Assembly: GCA_037447655.1 (NCBI GenBank)
Contig: JBBHKE010000040.1
Coordinates: 372,491-436,490, forward strand
Direction of reading: 5' to 3'
Source of the DNA: Zygnema cylindricum
Taxonomy: Eukaryota > Streptophyta > Zygnematophyceae > Zygnematales > Zygnemataceae
Length of the DNA stretch: 64,000 nt
Positions 26,349 through 38,957 of the stretch are shown here, in pieces; position 1 is the first letter of the stretch, and the number at the start of each line of letters is the position of its first letter. A program made the translations under genes and the position numbers. The notes beneath the pieces were generated by a model. The model saw nothing but the letters and a program-made list of their open reading frames with translations. It searched no databases and was not told the DNA's origin.

Positions 26349-26396
26349 TGACGTCATCAACGTTTTTTTACTTTCCTCTATTTATGGCTGACGTCA
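26349..26396. promoter_or_regulatory. TGACGTCA palindromes next to His/Gly-rich gene 2
   Basis: Exact sites at 26349-26356 and 26389-26396, same placement as in copy 1. Confidence 0.4.
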
Positions 26397-26476
26397 CGCC
26401 CTGTCAACTAACGTGATGTGAAGTCAGAAACTCAAAGCTGAAACCGACAAACCGACAGGTGGGAGCATCTCCGACT

Positions 26477-27127
26477 CTATGCTCCCTTACTGCCGACGTC
26501 ACCTCCGTCCTCTTTCAGTCCATCGAACGGTGTGCTGACGTCACTCATGACGTGACGCATACCGCGCCCTCCGTGACTTCCGTGACGCTCCCCGTGACTT
26601 TTCCATCCGCCGGCGCCGCGTTCGGAAATCCTGCCGGCCGTCATCTTTTCCGCCTCGCCGGCCGTCTCTCCGCCGGCGACCAAACCGGCAGAAATTTCCC
26701 CGCGACGATGCCCGCCGCGGAATCCTCCGTGCGCGTGACTTCCGTGACGCCCGTGACCTCCGTGACCCTCTTGACTTTCTGGACTTCCGTGACGTCCGTA
26801 ACTCCGTCCATGGCCTCCGGGATTCCCGTGACGTCCGATCCGTACAATTCGAGCGAACTCAGAAGACACCGCTCCGGTACTCTCTGTACCCTCCGGCGCA
26901 GTTTTGACGACCGTCATAATGTGGCCGGCCGGTATCTCTACGATTTCCCCACGCCTGTAACCATGGCGGTGATGACGGCCGAAACGATGTTGATGGCTTT
27001 CGTTGTCTTTTCCGCCATGGCGGAGGAAACGAGGAGAAGAGTTTGTTCGTACATGTACCGTACGGTTCCTGGGATGGCCATGGTGGAGGGAGTGTGTGCA
27101 AGCGGCTGTCTTTGGAAGGACATCCAT
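26477..27127 (-). CDS. His/Gly-rich protein, array copy 2 (216 residues)
   Basis: Start at 27127 in the conserved CCACCATGG context. Same order as copy 1: MDVLPKTAACTHSLHHGHP, His cluster ESHQHRFGRHHRHGYRRG (slightly eroded), EIVEIPAGHIMTVVKTAPEG, then the Gly/Arg/His repeats, ending DVGSKGA. Relative to copy 1 it lacks one EST triplet after GTEST and a GRDGRH stretch. Both losses are multiples of three, as expected for a maintained frame. Function unknown. Confidence 0.6.
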   Translation of the reverse strand: MDVLPKTAACTHSLHHGHPRNRTVHVRTNSSPRFLRHGGKDNESHQHRFGRHHRHGYRRGEIVEIPAGHIMTVVKTAPEGTESTGAVSSEFARIVRIGRHGNPGGHGRSYGRHGSPESQEGHGGHGRHGSHAHGGFRGGHRRGEISAGLVAGGETAGEAEKMTAGRISERGAGGWKSHGERHGSHGGRGMRHVMSDVSTPFDGLKEDGGDVGSKGA

Positions 27128-27299
27128 GGTGGAGATTTGTCGAACACTGGAATTGGAGTGGATTTTTGGTGTTTTTGACCGCAGAACGGTTTGAAGCATG
27201 TAAGATATTTGGGGGAAACTCTGGAAAGCAAAGTCTGGAAAATGAAGGAAGAGGGTAGCTTTAGGATGGAATTCTCGGCGGGAATTGTGGAGAGGGAAG

Positions 27300-27405
27300 A
27301 TGGAGTGAATTGAGATAACGAGAATGAGAATTCTTCCTTTTATCGATTGAGATGGGGGTGGAAAGGCGTGTGTTCGTATAGGGGAGCGCTTTCAGCTGAT
27401 TGGTT
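27300..27405 (-). promoter_or_regulatory. Promoter of His/Gly-rich gene 2
   Basis: CCAAT box (ATTGG on plus at 27399-27403) and TATA-like CGATAAAAGG (27345-27336) in the same arrangement as gene 1. Confidence 0.58.
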
Positions 27406-28486
27406 CATCTTGACTTTTCCGTTCAGCAAACGTTATGGGCCGTCCGATCGGATTTTTGGAAGATAACGCGCTTTGGAACTGGGTAAGTTTCTTGAAACTG
27501 ACGTTAATACACTGACAGCGATGGTTCCTTTTTGTCGACATTCGCAATTTCGTTATATCGATTATGCTCTAAGCGACGCGTCGTCTTTTAGCTCCAGCTT
27601 ATCTCGCCACGTCATGTTTACGAATAGTTTAGTTTCGGTAGGTTCGTCGTCGGCTCTTCTAAGATACGTTATGCAGTTCCATGTAGATGTACGGCTGTTG
27701 AGTGTTGTTCTCTGGTACAAAATCACGTTTTTCGGATACTTTCTGTTGTTTTGAACCGCGACGTCGAAGCTCCATTGGAGGAAGAGGTACACGTGGTAGT
27801 AACTAACTAAAGTGCGGCTATCGGGGTTATTGTTTTGCCCTTTTTTTAAAAGGGAAAAGCATTCTGGTCGCATTCGTCTCTGGTGACAACGATAACTGAT
27901 CGTCGATTGTTTTTGTTCAAGATCGTGAGCCGTTGAGTGATTTGAGTTTTGATTGGCCTTGTCATGTTCCAATTTCGATGTAACGAAAGAGACACGTGGT
28001 ACAATCCTATTTGTTGCATTTCGCTTGGTTTTAATGGTATGATAAACGGCTAGACAAATTCGACGTCACGCCACTGTACAAAAACGAAAGGCCCTTTGCA
28101 ACCAAAGGGCAAGCACCGGGTCGCCCGCGACTATTTTTTTTAGATGCTCCCAATTGCTGCCCACGTGTTTTTTTTGTTTTGTTTTTTCAGTAGCCTTTAA
28201 GTGGATCGTGTAAAAACGCGTGAAAGGCGTTCCTATAATATGATCATGGCCGGATAAAGACCTTAGGGAACAATAGTGTGGTTTTCACGCTTGCGAACTC
28301 TTCGCATGCGTGAACACAGTTGGTGCCGTACTACAGTTTTCGGCGGTTAAGCAACCGATAAATTATTTTTCCATATTTTTGTCCAAACGTGTTACTGGTA
28401 AGCTATTTTTTTTGGTCAAATGGTAAGCGAGTAATGTAACAAAGACAAAACAAAAAAAAAAGGTCCTGGATAAAATGCAGCTGTAC

Positions 28487-28943
28487 CATAGTTCAAAAGT
28501 AGGCGTTTTTTGGTAGGCCTTTTGTAGGCCGCCTTTAGCGTAAGTTGTGTTACAGGCTTTCCATGTGATTTTCTTAGATCGCTACTTTCATCAGCGACCG
28601 TCCGATCGTCTGAATCTGACGATAGTCCTATCGAAAGTTGTGTTATGGGCTTTTCATGTGATCTTCTTAGATCGTTACTTTCATCAACGACCGTCAGATC
28701 GTACGAATTTGACGGTTTAAATAAAAAGTCGCTCAAAACTCACCGAAAAAGAATTTTTTGTCAGATGTTTTTTTCAAATTTAGACATGACGTTTAATTCT
28801 CTATTGATCCATGTGCAACTCAACCCTGTTACTATTTTATTTCATTTTGCGGCCAATACAATATGGGTCTTAAGGCCATATTGTATGTTTTGCATACAAT
28901 AGGCATATTGTATGGGCGTACGGTCACCTACTTTTGAACTATG
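28487..28943. mobile_element. TIR element, 457 bp, CATAGTTCAAAAGTAGG family
   Basis: Ends CATAGTTCAAAAGTAGGCG / CACCTACTTTTGAACTATG are inverted repeats. A shorter relative with a perfect 8-bp duplication is at 36065-36339. No flanking duplication visible here. Confidence 0.7.
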
Positions 28944-29527
28944 ATTTGAAGCTGCGGTATTGACAACAGATGGTATTGACAACAGATTTACTGAACCAAC
29001 CGGCAAGTACAAGAAGTTCGTTAATTTAAATCCAGTAAAGAATTTTGAGCCGTCGGATTTCCAAACAGGTAAGTTTAACCGTACACTGCTTTTAGGTTTA
29101 ATGGTCTTCTTTTAGGGGCGCCGAATTAGTGTTAGTAACACTTATTCGATTCGCGTTGTAGCTTTTTCCCACACCCATCTGCTCGTGTCCTGAGTATTTG
29201 CAACTAATAGAAAGCTTCATTTTCCAAATATATTATCTTGACCCCCGGATCGATGCATGATTTATAATATGTTAGCATTTGTAGACTATATTGACACAAA
29301 TGCAAAGGTTAAACCATCAATGTGCGAGATGGTTGAAACGAAAAGTTGTTGACGACCATTAAACATAATAGACAAAAGTCTTTAAGGACAAAATATTTCA
29401 AACGTTAAACGACACTACAAATATTGAATTGGCTCGTGGATGCCGGTTCAATACGGGGTAGAATATGGTCCGTCCATGCTCGAAGTCGCCTAAAATAAAT
29501 ATGTTTCGACTCGGCATGCATGACATC

Positions 29528-29597
29528 GAGCTGGTGGCGCAGTGGTTAGTGCGTTGACAGCTAAAGTCAAGTTCCCAAGTTAGAGCATGGCCGGCTC
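29528..29597 (+). repeat. tRNA-like (SINE-type) element, copy B, CTA anticodon triplet
   Basis: Acceptor GAGCTGG against CCGGCTC (7 bp with one G-T), D-arm GCGCAGTGGTTAGTGC, anticodon stem TTGAC/GTCAA with loop AGCTAAA, box B degraded (agttagagc). Triplet 34-36 would be CTA. Confidence 0.65.
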
Positions 29598-30424
29598 AAC
29601 TTTTCCCTAGTGTAGGGCATATCGAATCCCAGATTCTACGGAATTCCAATAAGAAGCCTATGATTGAAAGTTGGGAAAATAAAATTAAAATCAAATACCA
29701 AACTATACGAGCATTGAAAACTACCATAGACACTGATTGCAAAAGAGAGAGTGGGTCAATGAGCTAAAGCTTAACATTATGCCACAAAGGTCAAAAGCAC
29801 GAATATCATATAAAGAGGAGGTAAGTTTTGTAGGTCATCGCCCTACACTCACCACCGTGCTTTACCGGATAACGGGCGAAGTTTGGGAGCTTTAATGGGT
29901 GACAAAAATACATTGTTGAAAAAAAGCAGGCACGAGAATAAGGGAATTGTTTGTAGGTCCCTTTGTTTTAAAAGATTATCAAGCGCAATCACGCAAAGGG
30001 TTTTTGAAAGATTAATCTAGGGCCCCAGATATCCATAAATAAAATTGTATGAAGCTATCTGCTTGGACTCTATGCTCGTAGTTGCGTGTCGCGTTCTCCA
30101 GAGATCATTGCATCCTAAGCAATAACGATAGTATGTAATTATGCCCTTGAGGAAACATGGCATCATGTAGGGTATGTAAAAACAAGGTCACCTAGTTTTA
30201 TTTAGGCACCAAGAAATAACACAATATCCACACGAGGGCCATGTATACCTCTAGATTGAGAACATGGCGAGAAAAGATGTGACACTTCGCGTTTAACGAT
30301 GTATCGTGCTTCGGTACCATAGCGTAGATATGTAAAAAAAGGGTTGAAAGTACACTGTGAGTTGCTATAAGAGTAAAGAAATAATCAGTGTAAAGAAACC
30401 ACTAATGTTATTAATTTTATGTTG

Positions 30425-31310
30425 TAGTGTTGTGTATCGGTAAGGATTTGCCGATAACCGATATGGGCCATTTTCCGGGTACCCGATAATAGATATATTG
30501 GTACGATATATCGCTATCGTTGTTATCGCCGATAAATATCCGATATTTATCGGTTATTATTGGCGATAACAGCGATATCAATAACTATTGGCGATATATG
30601 TACGGACCGTATAGATAAATGTACGGCAAGTTCACTCAACTTTACGTGTTATTCCCCCGACGCGCCCTACTCACAACCCCTATCTACTAAGGTGCCTACC
30701 AATCAGATCATTTGTACAAGCCGAAAGTACATTAGCCGGCATAAGATATGTACGGCTTTAGTACGGCTCCAGTTAAAACGATGTACCTTTCACATCCGAC
30801 GCCATGGCTTTGTCCCTTTCTTCTTTGGGATCCAATGGAAACCTGCCACTTGTCAATCCGTCGGCTTTTTTGGCATAAGCCGCCAAAATAGCAATTCTGG
30901 GATGCCGGCGCTCACGCTGGGCGTTCGCTCGTATTTTCTCATTGAAAGTCGTCCGTTCGATTCCAGCGGCGTGCATAATGTTTTTTGCGTCCGTTGTACT
31001 TTGTGTCCGCCGTCCTTTTACCGTTCCATGATCATCAGTTTGTCGGTACAGTGCCGTACATTCCCGTAAAATTTCTGCTCAGTTAACCGGCCAGAAAGTA
31101 CTACAAAGTGCAACGTAATTTTTCGTTAAAGTCCGTACATTTCCCGTAAATTTACTGTTCAGTTTACCAGACAGAAAGTACTCCGGACAGAAAGTACTCC
31201 GGACAGAAAGTACAGAAAGTACATATATATCGGGAACTCTGACCGTTCGATAACCGATAACTGTCGGTATCGGTGTTATCGCGATAATTTTTTTACCGAT
31301 ACACAACACC
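30425..31310. mobile_element. hAT-like non-autonomous element, about 886 bp
   Basis: Ends TAGTGTTGTGTATCGGTAA and TTTACCGATACACAACACC match the element at 14501-15286. The target duplication is no longer visible. Interior differs; no transposase. Confidence 0.7.
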
Positions 31311-34300
31311 GCTATTTTGGGTTCAAGGGCCCAAGGCCAACAAAAATTATTGCTAATTTATACACCTAACGCTAATTTTAATACATTCCCATATTGTAGT
31401 CTGTGTTCCCATGTTTGACGCTTGAAGCGATTTTCTCTCGTCCTTTATGACTGGGAATCAAATCTGAGTGCGCTTTTCCGTGGCGACGCACTCAATTTCT
31501 CGTGTCGATGCCTTTATTTGACACTTATTCTATACGTCTATACGAAATAATGAGGAGTTTTAGTACAGACAGAATTGCAAAAGGTGTTTGTAGTATGCGC
31601 ATCAGCAGTTTTCTTGTTGCGATAAGTTTGACATTCGATATATCGAATATCAAACGGTCAAAGAGTAACCAATCTTTTTATGTTTCCCATTCAAAGTTTA
31701 GTAAACATTTTCTTTTATATTCGCGGGGATGGAACTGTAACTGTGGAAAATTCAGGGTTGCTTACTATTTAGCAGAAAAAACAGGGCAAGCCTTTTTAAA
31801 AAAGCACGGTGATAAACCATCTGAGTACATGAGAATAGAAAAAGAAAAAATAAAGGGGGGTGGCAAAAATCCTTACCTATTGTAAGTCTTTGATATTTTA
31901 TTTTTAAATAAGATTCAAATATATATGAAAGAATGTTTCGTTCCATATGCCATGATGGGGCAAATGCAAAGATCGTAAACACTACCGTAAATGTATGTTT
32001 TTCAATTTGGAGTTCCCTTTTGTGCACTCTTTTGACTACTCTACGCATAATATATTTTATCATATTTTATTGCATTCTAAATCACATCATCTTATGTTAT
32101 GTTGCAGTAATTATGTTATATTATATTGTACAATATTGTATTATATCCTATTATTTCATATTATGTTATGTTATATTATTACCGGTGATACTGAAGTATG
32201 CCAATTTGAAATGTCGTTTAGTGCACTCTTTTACAACAACGAAGTAGAATGCTACGTATGTTAATTATGTTATATTTGAAGATGCTATATGTATTATATT
32301 ATTTTAAGTTATACACTATAACGCTACAGATTTTCCACGAACGCTTTTACATTTGAAACTTTCGTTTTTATCAATCAAATCGAGAGATTCCCATACGATT
32401 CTTTTCAATTTTACCTATGGCTGTTAAATTTGCGACATTAGTTCACAAATCGGCGAAACATCCATGACCTTTCCATCTATGTTTTAATTTTCACAATTAA
32501 AAAAAGTATCAACAATGAAAATATGCAATGGTCGTACACCATTCAGGCCATAGTTATGCTGTTAAAGTAACTACAAAAAAAATAGTTGAAGTTGAAGTAT
32601 TACAATGAACAAATATTTTTGAAATACACGCCAAATAGAAGGGCTGAAATAAAAGGTAAATTTTAATTATGATGCGATGGGAGAAGGTGAGGGAGAGAGA
32701 GAGGGAGAGGGGGGGAGAGATTGAGAGAGGGAGAGTGGGAGAGAGAGAGGGATGGGGAAAATCTTACAGTTCTCTGTCCAAACTCCGTTCAAATCATTCC
32801 TACTTAAAACTCAGAAGTGGACTATTGCTACCATAAAAAAAAAAAAAAAAAAAACTTTTTTCTCATCAAACAATTTTTAAACGAAAAACATTTAAGAAAA
32901 AAACAAAACTTACATCGAAGCATCAACAGTTAGAGATAAAGGAACAGAAACGGAATGTGATGATATTTTGATCACACAAACAAAAAAAGGTTCTGATCTT
33001 TAAAAAGCAGAAAGAAGAAAGAAAAATAGGGAAGGGAGCGCGGGGAAGAGGGAGGAGAGGGGAGAGAGAGGAAAAAAAAATAAGAAGACATTCCAAAGCA
33101 TGAATAGAAAATAAAATATTGATAATATAAAATCCAAGCGAAATAGAGGGTCAATTGCCGATTTTTTCCAGATACATCCAAAATATCATACAGTTTGACA
33201 AATTCCCGATTTATATATGTTACAAACATGTGACATACAAATTCCCTCCCTCTCCCTCTCCCTATTTGCAATCTCTTCTCCTCTATTTACCGCCTTCTCC
33301 TCCAACCCTTCTCCTTTTACACACACATGTCTAACAAAACCCGGAAAGTCCCAAAAATAAGGCAAAAATATTATTAAAACACCTAAATAATTATATAAAA
33401 AAAACAGCTTAACATCAGACGGAGTCTTGCCACTCTAGCCGGACCACTTGCCACCGCCAAAGTTGAATTTTAATTAAGATGTGATGAGAGAGAGAGAGGG
33501 ATAGGGAGAGGGAGAGTTTTAGACTTATCTGTCCAACTCCTTTCAAATCATCCCCACTTGACCCTCAAAAGTGGACTATTCCTACCAAAAAAAAAAAAAA
33601 AATAAACAAAAACTATATTTAAACAAAAAAACAATACTTCAGAGGAGATAAAAAATCGAATTTGGTCTTCATCAAAGACACTTAGTCAGATAACAGAACG
33701 GAAAGATAACGGAACAGAAAGGGAACGGAAACGGAAAGGAAAATGTACTTTGTGACCTTTTAAAGGCACAATAAAAAGAAAAAGTAAGGGGCAGGGAGAG
33801 AGAAAAAAAAAAGTCGACATGCAAGGACAAGAACAGGCGATAAAATATTAAAAATAAACAAGTCTAAGAAATGGAGTCAATTGTGGAAAATTTCAATTTC
33901 CAGATACATCCAAAATATCACACAATTCCCATAACACCAGATTTATATTACAAATATGTGATATACAAATCCTCTCAATCTCTCCCTCTCTTCCTCTCTT
34001 TCACTCTCTACCTGCAATTTCCTCTCCACTATTTACTGCCTTCTCCTCCAATCCTTCTCCTCTTACACACGTGTTTCTACCAAATTCTAAACCTTAAAAG
34101 TACCTAGAAAATCCCCGGAAAAAAAAACTCACTAAAACTCCCTAAATGCATTATAAAAAAATCAGCTTAAAAGATAACACGTAGACCATCACTCTAGCTG
34201 GACCACTTGAAGGTATTTTTTTTTTCCTTCTTTCTCCACTATCATTTCAGGTCTCTTATTTTGTTTTATTTTGCTTCATCTTTTCCCATTTTTTTTTTGA

Positions 34301-34417
34301 TGACCCAGACTCCTCCGAACTTCTCCATTCAGAACATGACACTTGTCACCGTTTTGAAGACTCCATCCAGCACTTCCACATCAGTCCCACGTGGCATTTT
34401 TCTGAAATAAATGCTGC

Positions 34418-34500
34418 TGACGTCATCAATGTTTTTAATTTTCCTTTCTTTACTATCATACAGTACCTGACGTCACACCCTGTCACCTGACATGACGTCA
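34418..34500. promoter_or_regulatory. TGACGTCA palindromes next to His/Gly-rich gene 3
   Basis: Three exact sites: 34418-34425, 34468-34475 and 34493-34500. Confidence 0.4.
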
Positions 34501-34567
34501 CGCTTCAAATAACTTCCTCCTAATCAGAAACGCAGAAAAAAATCGACACGTGGGAGCTTCTCCGACT

Positions 34568-35245
34568 CTATGCTTCCTTAATGCTGATGTCACCTCCGTC
34601 CGCTTTCGGTTCATCGACCGGTGCGCTGACGTCATTCGTGACGTGACGCATACCGCGCCCTCCGTGACTTCCGTGACGGCCCTGACGCCCGTGACGCTCC
34701 CCGTGACTTTTCCATCCGCCGGCGCCGCGTTCGGAAATCCTGCCGGCCGTCATCTTTTCCGCCTCGCCGGCCGTCTCCCCGCTGGCGACCAAGCCGGCGG
34801 AAATTTCCCCACGACGATGCCTGCCTCGGAATCCGTCGTGTGCGTAACCTCCATGACGCCCGTGACCTCCGTGACCCTCTTGACTTTCTGGACTTCCGTG
34901 ACGTCCGTAACTCCGTCCATGGCCTCCGGGATTCCCGTGACGTCCGATCCGTACAATTCGAGCGAACTCAGAAGACACCGCTCCGGTACTCTCCGTACTT
35001 TCCGTACCCTCCGGCGCAGTTTTGACGACCGTCAGAATGTGGCCGGCCGGTATCTCTACGACTTCCCCACGCCTGTGTCCATGGCCGTGATGACGGCCGA
35101 AACGATGGTGATGGCTTTCGTTGTCTTTTCCGCCATGGCGGAGGAAACGAGGAGAAGAGTTTGTCCGTACATGCTCCGTACGGTTCCTGGGATGGCCATG
35201 GTGGAGGGAGTGTGTGCAAGCGGCTGTCTTTGGAAGGACATCCAT
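34568..35245 (-). CDS. His/Gly-rich protein, array copy 3 (225 residues)
   Basis: Start at 35245 in the conserved context. Same length as copy 1; by eye 15 residues differ between copies 1 and 3, while the antisense frame differs at about 26, so change is concentrated where it least affects the minus protein. His cluster ESHHHRFGRHHGHGHRRG retained; ends GGDISIKEA. The frame happens to stay open upstream to 35548, but that region aligns with the 5' leader and promoter of the other copies. Function unknown. Confidence 0.62.
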   Translation of the reverse strand: MDVLPKTAACTHSLHHGHPRNRTEHVRTNSSPRFLRHGGKDNESHHHRFGRHHGHGHRRGEVVEIPAGHILTVVKTAPEGTESTESTGAVSSEFARIVRIGRHGNPGGHGRSYGRHGSPESQEGHGGHGRHGGYAHDGFRGRHRRGEISAGLVASGETAGEAEKMTAGRISERGAGGWKSHGERHGRQGRHGSHGGRGMRHVTNDVSAPVDEPKADGGDISIKEA

Positions 35246-35394
35246 GGTGGAGATTTGTCGAATACGGGAATTAGAGAGGATTTTTGGTGTTTTTGAACGC
35301 AGAACGGTTCGAAGCATGTAAGATTTTTGGGGGAAACTGTGGAAAACAAAGTCTGGAAAATGAAGGAAGAAGGTAGCTTTAGGATGGAATTCTT

Positions 35395-35530
35395 GGCGGG
35401 AATTGTGGAGAGGGAAGGTGGAGTGAATTGAGATAACGAGAATGAGAATTCTGCCTTTTATCGATTGAGATGGAGGGTGGAAAGGCGTGTGTTTGTAGAG
35501 TGGAGCGCTTGCAGCTGTTTGGTCCATCTT
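35395..35530 (-). promoter_or_regulatory. Promoter of His/Gly-rich gene 3 (CCAAT altered)
   Basis: TATA-like CGATAAAAGG (35463-35454) is conserved, but the CCAAT box of the other copies is changed to CCAAA (TTTGG on plus near 35518). Confidence 0.5.
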
Positions 35531-36064
35531 GACTTGTACTTGCAGCAAACGCTATGGGCCGTCCGATGGGATTTTTCGATGATAACGCGCTTTGGAATTG
35601 GGGAACTGCCTTGAAACTGACGTCAAAGCGTTTACCGCGATGTTTCATTTTTTGTCGACATTTGCGACTTCGTTATTAAGTACGCGTCGTCTTTTAGCTC
35701 CAGCTTGCCTCGCCACGTGGCGTTTACGAATCGTTTAGTTTCGGTAATTTCGTCAACGGCTTTTACGAGGAACATGTGCAATTCTATGTAGATGTGACAG
35801 CTGTCGACTATTGTACCTTTGGCACAAAATCACGCTTTTTGGCCACTTGATGAGGGTGAACCTCCATCAGGCGAAAAGTGAGGTTCATTACTGGAAAAAG
35901 TACATTTTCGTACGGGTCCAGCTCATTTTTGTATATGGCCGTACTGCTTTTTTTTTTTTTTTTAAATGATTACTCTCGGCGCGTCAAGATTCATCAAACT
36001 TTTAGGCGACAATGTCGACCGTCCGATTATGTTTATTCGAATCGAAAGGACAATCTATCCAGTG

Positions 36065-36339
36065 CATAGTTCAAAAGTAGTCGTTTTTTAGTAGGCCTTT
36101 GGTCGGCGCCTTTAGCGTAAATTGTGTTATGGGCTTTTCATGTGATCGTCTTAGATCGCTACTTTGATCAGAGACCGTCCGATCGTCCAAATCTGACGGT
36201 GTAAATAAAAATTATTGGTCCAGATGTTCTAATTGGTCCAATTTGGTCGGAATACAGTATGGGTCTTAAGGGTATATTGTATTTTTTGCATACAATAGGC
36301 ATATTGTATGGGTGTACTTTCACCTACTTTTGAACTATG
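36065..36339. mobile_element. hAT-like MITE, 275 bp, with perfect 8-bp target duplication
   Basis: Inverted ends CATAGTTCAAAAGTAG / CTACTTTTGAACTATG, flanked by ATCCAGTG at 36057-36064 and 36340-36347. Nested inside 35854-36862. Confidence 0.82.
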
Positions 36340-36340
36340 A

Positions 36341-36381
36341 TCCAGTGTCTAGCTCAGGGAGGAGACTAGCTAGACACTGGA
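36341..36381. other. Perfect 14-bp hairpin
   Basis: TCCAGTGTCTAGCT (36341-36354) and its exact reverse complement (36368-36381) with a 13-nt loop. It overlaps the right target duplication of the 275-bp MITE. Confidence 0.8.
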
Positions 36382-37143
36382 CGTGTAAAATTTTTACGTG
36401 TGGAATGGTCACGTGAGATCCATAATAGATACCTTACATGTGGCATAGGCCACGCGCCTTCGGATAGGCGGGAATCAAATCTTAAGGAAAACCACGAGAA
36501 TTTTTTTGTCGAACCGATGTGCCGTGACGCCTCCTCCACCATCCGTTGACATCCGGAATTTGCGGCGCGCCGACGAAACAGGAACGACAAAACATCTATT
36601 AAAAAAACAAAACAAGAATGTACAAATTGTACATTTACGTAACGAATTTTGCGGTTGGATGTACTATTACGAATTCAGATTGTATGCTTTTCAAATCTTT
36701 GACATGCTTGCTGTCAGAACAGGAATTTACGTGCATCAAATCGAAAGAAAGCACGTACGAGATAGATTCCTTGCTGACACGACCTGATGGAGAAGATAAC
36801 GAAACATTACTGCCTGTAAACGTATCCGTACGATTCCTGTCGGCGCCTGATGGAGAAAGGCCTGAAACAGAAATAAAAGTATAAAACACAACGTCGAAGT
36901 CACATTGGAGGAAGGGATACAGGTGGAAGTTCACCAATTATAGTACGGTTATTAGGACTGATTTAGCTGCTCCCAATTGCTGCCTACTTGGTTTTTTGTT
37001 TTGTGTTTGATGTGGCCTTTGAGTGGATCATATAGAAACACGTGGAACTCATTCTTATAATAGAATCAAGGCCTGTTTCAGACGTTAGGAGGGAACATTA
37101 TTGTAGTTTTTTAAGCGTGCAAACTCTTGCGCATGCGTCAGTA

Positions 37144-37759
37144 CACCGCGAATCGTAGTTAGAGTAATGAAAAAATTAGAGTAAAAAATCCAAAAAAAAT
37201 AATTAGAGCAATAAATGCTAGTTAATGTGATAGAGCTTTTTCAACTATGAAGTTTACTCTAATTTATTTAAGTATTCTATATTGGGTTATGTCGGCGATA
37301 ATTTTGTGCGCTATATTTATGAAAACTAAATTACGTAAACGTACAAAATTTGTCAGTCCGTATAGTATTGACGTCATTATGACGCTAGTACTATTTGTCG
37401 CACTGAATGTCAGTTAGTGTTCACACTGACGACTATGCTTTCGACGGACGAGAGTTGTGCGAACGGCTTTTTTTTCGATATGATTGATTTTTTGTTTTGT
37501 GCGATTTTACGTGCGAGCGCGATTCAATTAAATTATTATTTTTACCTTTTTACTTATAAAAGCACAACTTTGCACGGTCAGACGGCGCCCATACTCCACA
37601 CTATTTAAAAAAAACATGTATTATAATTTTTTACACTGATTAAACCTCACCTAAATTCGAATAATGGAAAAATTAGAATCGATTACTCTATTTAATGTGA
37701 TAGAGTCGAATTTCGAGCGACCGAATTAGAGTAATTTACTCTAATTACGATTCGCGGTG
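37144..37759. mobile_element. Tc1/mariner-type non-autonomous element, 616 bp
   Basis: Ends CACCGCGAATCGTAGTTAGA / CTAATTACGATTCGCGGTG, inverted, flanked by TA (37142-37143, 37760-37761). Interior AT-rich; no transposase. Confidence 0.82.
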
Positions 37760-38017
37760 TATTGCAATTTTCAGTTGTTAAGAAGTCGGTAATTTAATTT
37801 TCCACATTGCAGTTCAAAACGTGTTACTGATAATAGATTCTTTGATTTTTTTTGTCAAATGGGAAGCGAGTCCTTTTTCCGGTCAAATGGTAAGCGAGTT
37901 ATATCACAATCTTAGAGGGAAAACAAAAAACAAAAAAAGGTCTTGAACAAAAATGAGACTATTTTTATGCACTCTAGTATCTATGACGCCACTTATGACA
38001 CAACTTTTGTCCACTAA

Positions 38018-38954
38018 GGGTGTGTGCCCATGTAACCGAAACTTTGAAATGTTACTTTAGATTTTAGCGCAAATTTTACAGTGTACTTTTCAAAGTGTCC
38101 CTATGTCAATCATTACTTGCGCCTTCATTACTTCAAATATGTGACTTTTGTAGACGCCTACAAATTGTGCGACAGTCTACGAAACGAAATGTAGACGACT
38201 ACGAAACTTCCTAAAGTTGGTGACGTCTGCAAAACGGCGACGGTTGTAGACGTCGAGGTTTTTGTGACGTTGTAGGTGTTTGGGGTTTTGTGACATAGCG
38301 AAGTCACGCTTTCATGTGACGTCATCAGTACGTAGATTTTCTGCCATGGCTTCCCGATTTTGTTTTCTTATCTTTTATCATTCGATATGCCATAAAACTC
38401 AGACCAAAAATATATAAAAAAAGAAAAAAAATATCGTTTGATACTATTACTGCCGCATCTTGTATAAATAAAAGAGAAAGGAGTGATCGATTGAGAAAGA
38501 GGGGGAGAGACGAGGACGACGCAAAATTTTGCAAAGGATCCATGAATGAAAGTGGAGGTCTGAGACCCTAACAGTTTTTTTTCCATACATGCTCGTCATT
38601 TTCGTACGTACGTGCGCGTGACGAGCAGGGAAAAAATAGAGTGTACTCTCTGTCGTTCAAAATTTGTGAAAACGTTTCACTCGTACAATCATGGTTTTCT
38701 ATTCGTCAATAGGGTATTATTTTGATGAAATTCAGGTCGCGATTTGATTCTAGTGCAAGTGTGAAGATGAGCTAGAAGTGGGTCGCGATGATAATAACGC
38801 CAAATTGTCGTACCGTCTAAGTTCCAAGATGATGCAAAATGTACTTGTGTTTTTGCCCATTTTTCGTACGACGTAAGATTTTTTTTTGTTGCAAGTCCCA
38901 TTTTTGTGAAAACGATCGAAGAAAACCCTTACTTTAACACATGGGCACACACTC
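38018..38954. mobile_element. PIF/Harbinger-like non-autonomous element, 937 bp
   Basis: Ends GGGTGTGTGCCCATGTAACC / ACATGGGCACACACTC flanked by TAA (38015-38017, 38955-38957). Shares the CCCATGTAACCGAAACTTT end with 15498-16499 and an interior 'gaagtgggtcg' motif with 16300 and 41190. Confidence 0.78.
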
Positions 38955-38957
38955 TAA

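Larger units (their letters stand above)
27406..30420. other. Right flank of array unit 2
   Basis: Non-coding, homologous to the right flank of unit 1; contains a 457-bp TIR element (28487-28943) and tRNA-like copy B (29528). Nothing else seen. Confidence 0.55.
35854..36862. mobile_element. Harbinger-like TIR element, about 1.0 kb, carrying a nested hAT-like MITE
   Basis: Left end GGGTGAACCTCCATCAGGCG and right end cgcctgatggagaaaggcc are imperfect inverted repeats flanked by TGA on both sides (35851-35853, 36863-36865). The same host sequence is uninterrupted in units 1 and 2. Related ends occur at 46843-47581. Confidence 0.6.

Noticed and set aside
30560-31069. 169-residue frame inside the second hAT-like element
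   Set aside because: Not conserved in the related element at 14501 and no transposase motifs.
35245-35548. 101-residue N-terminal extension of His/Gly copy 3
   Set aside because: Aligns with the promoter and leader of the other copies, where it is not open.
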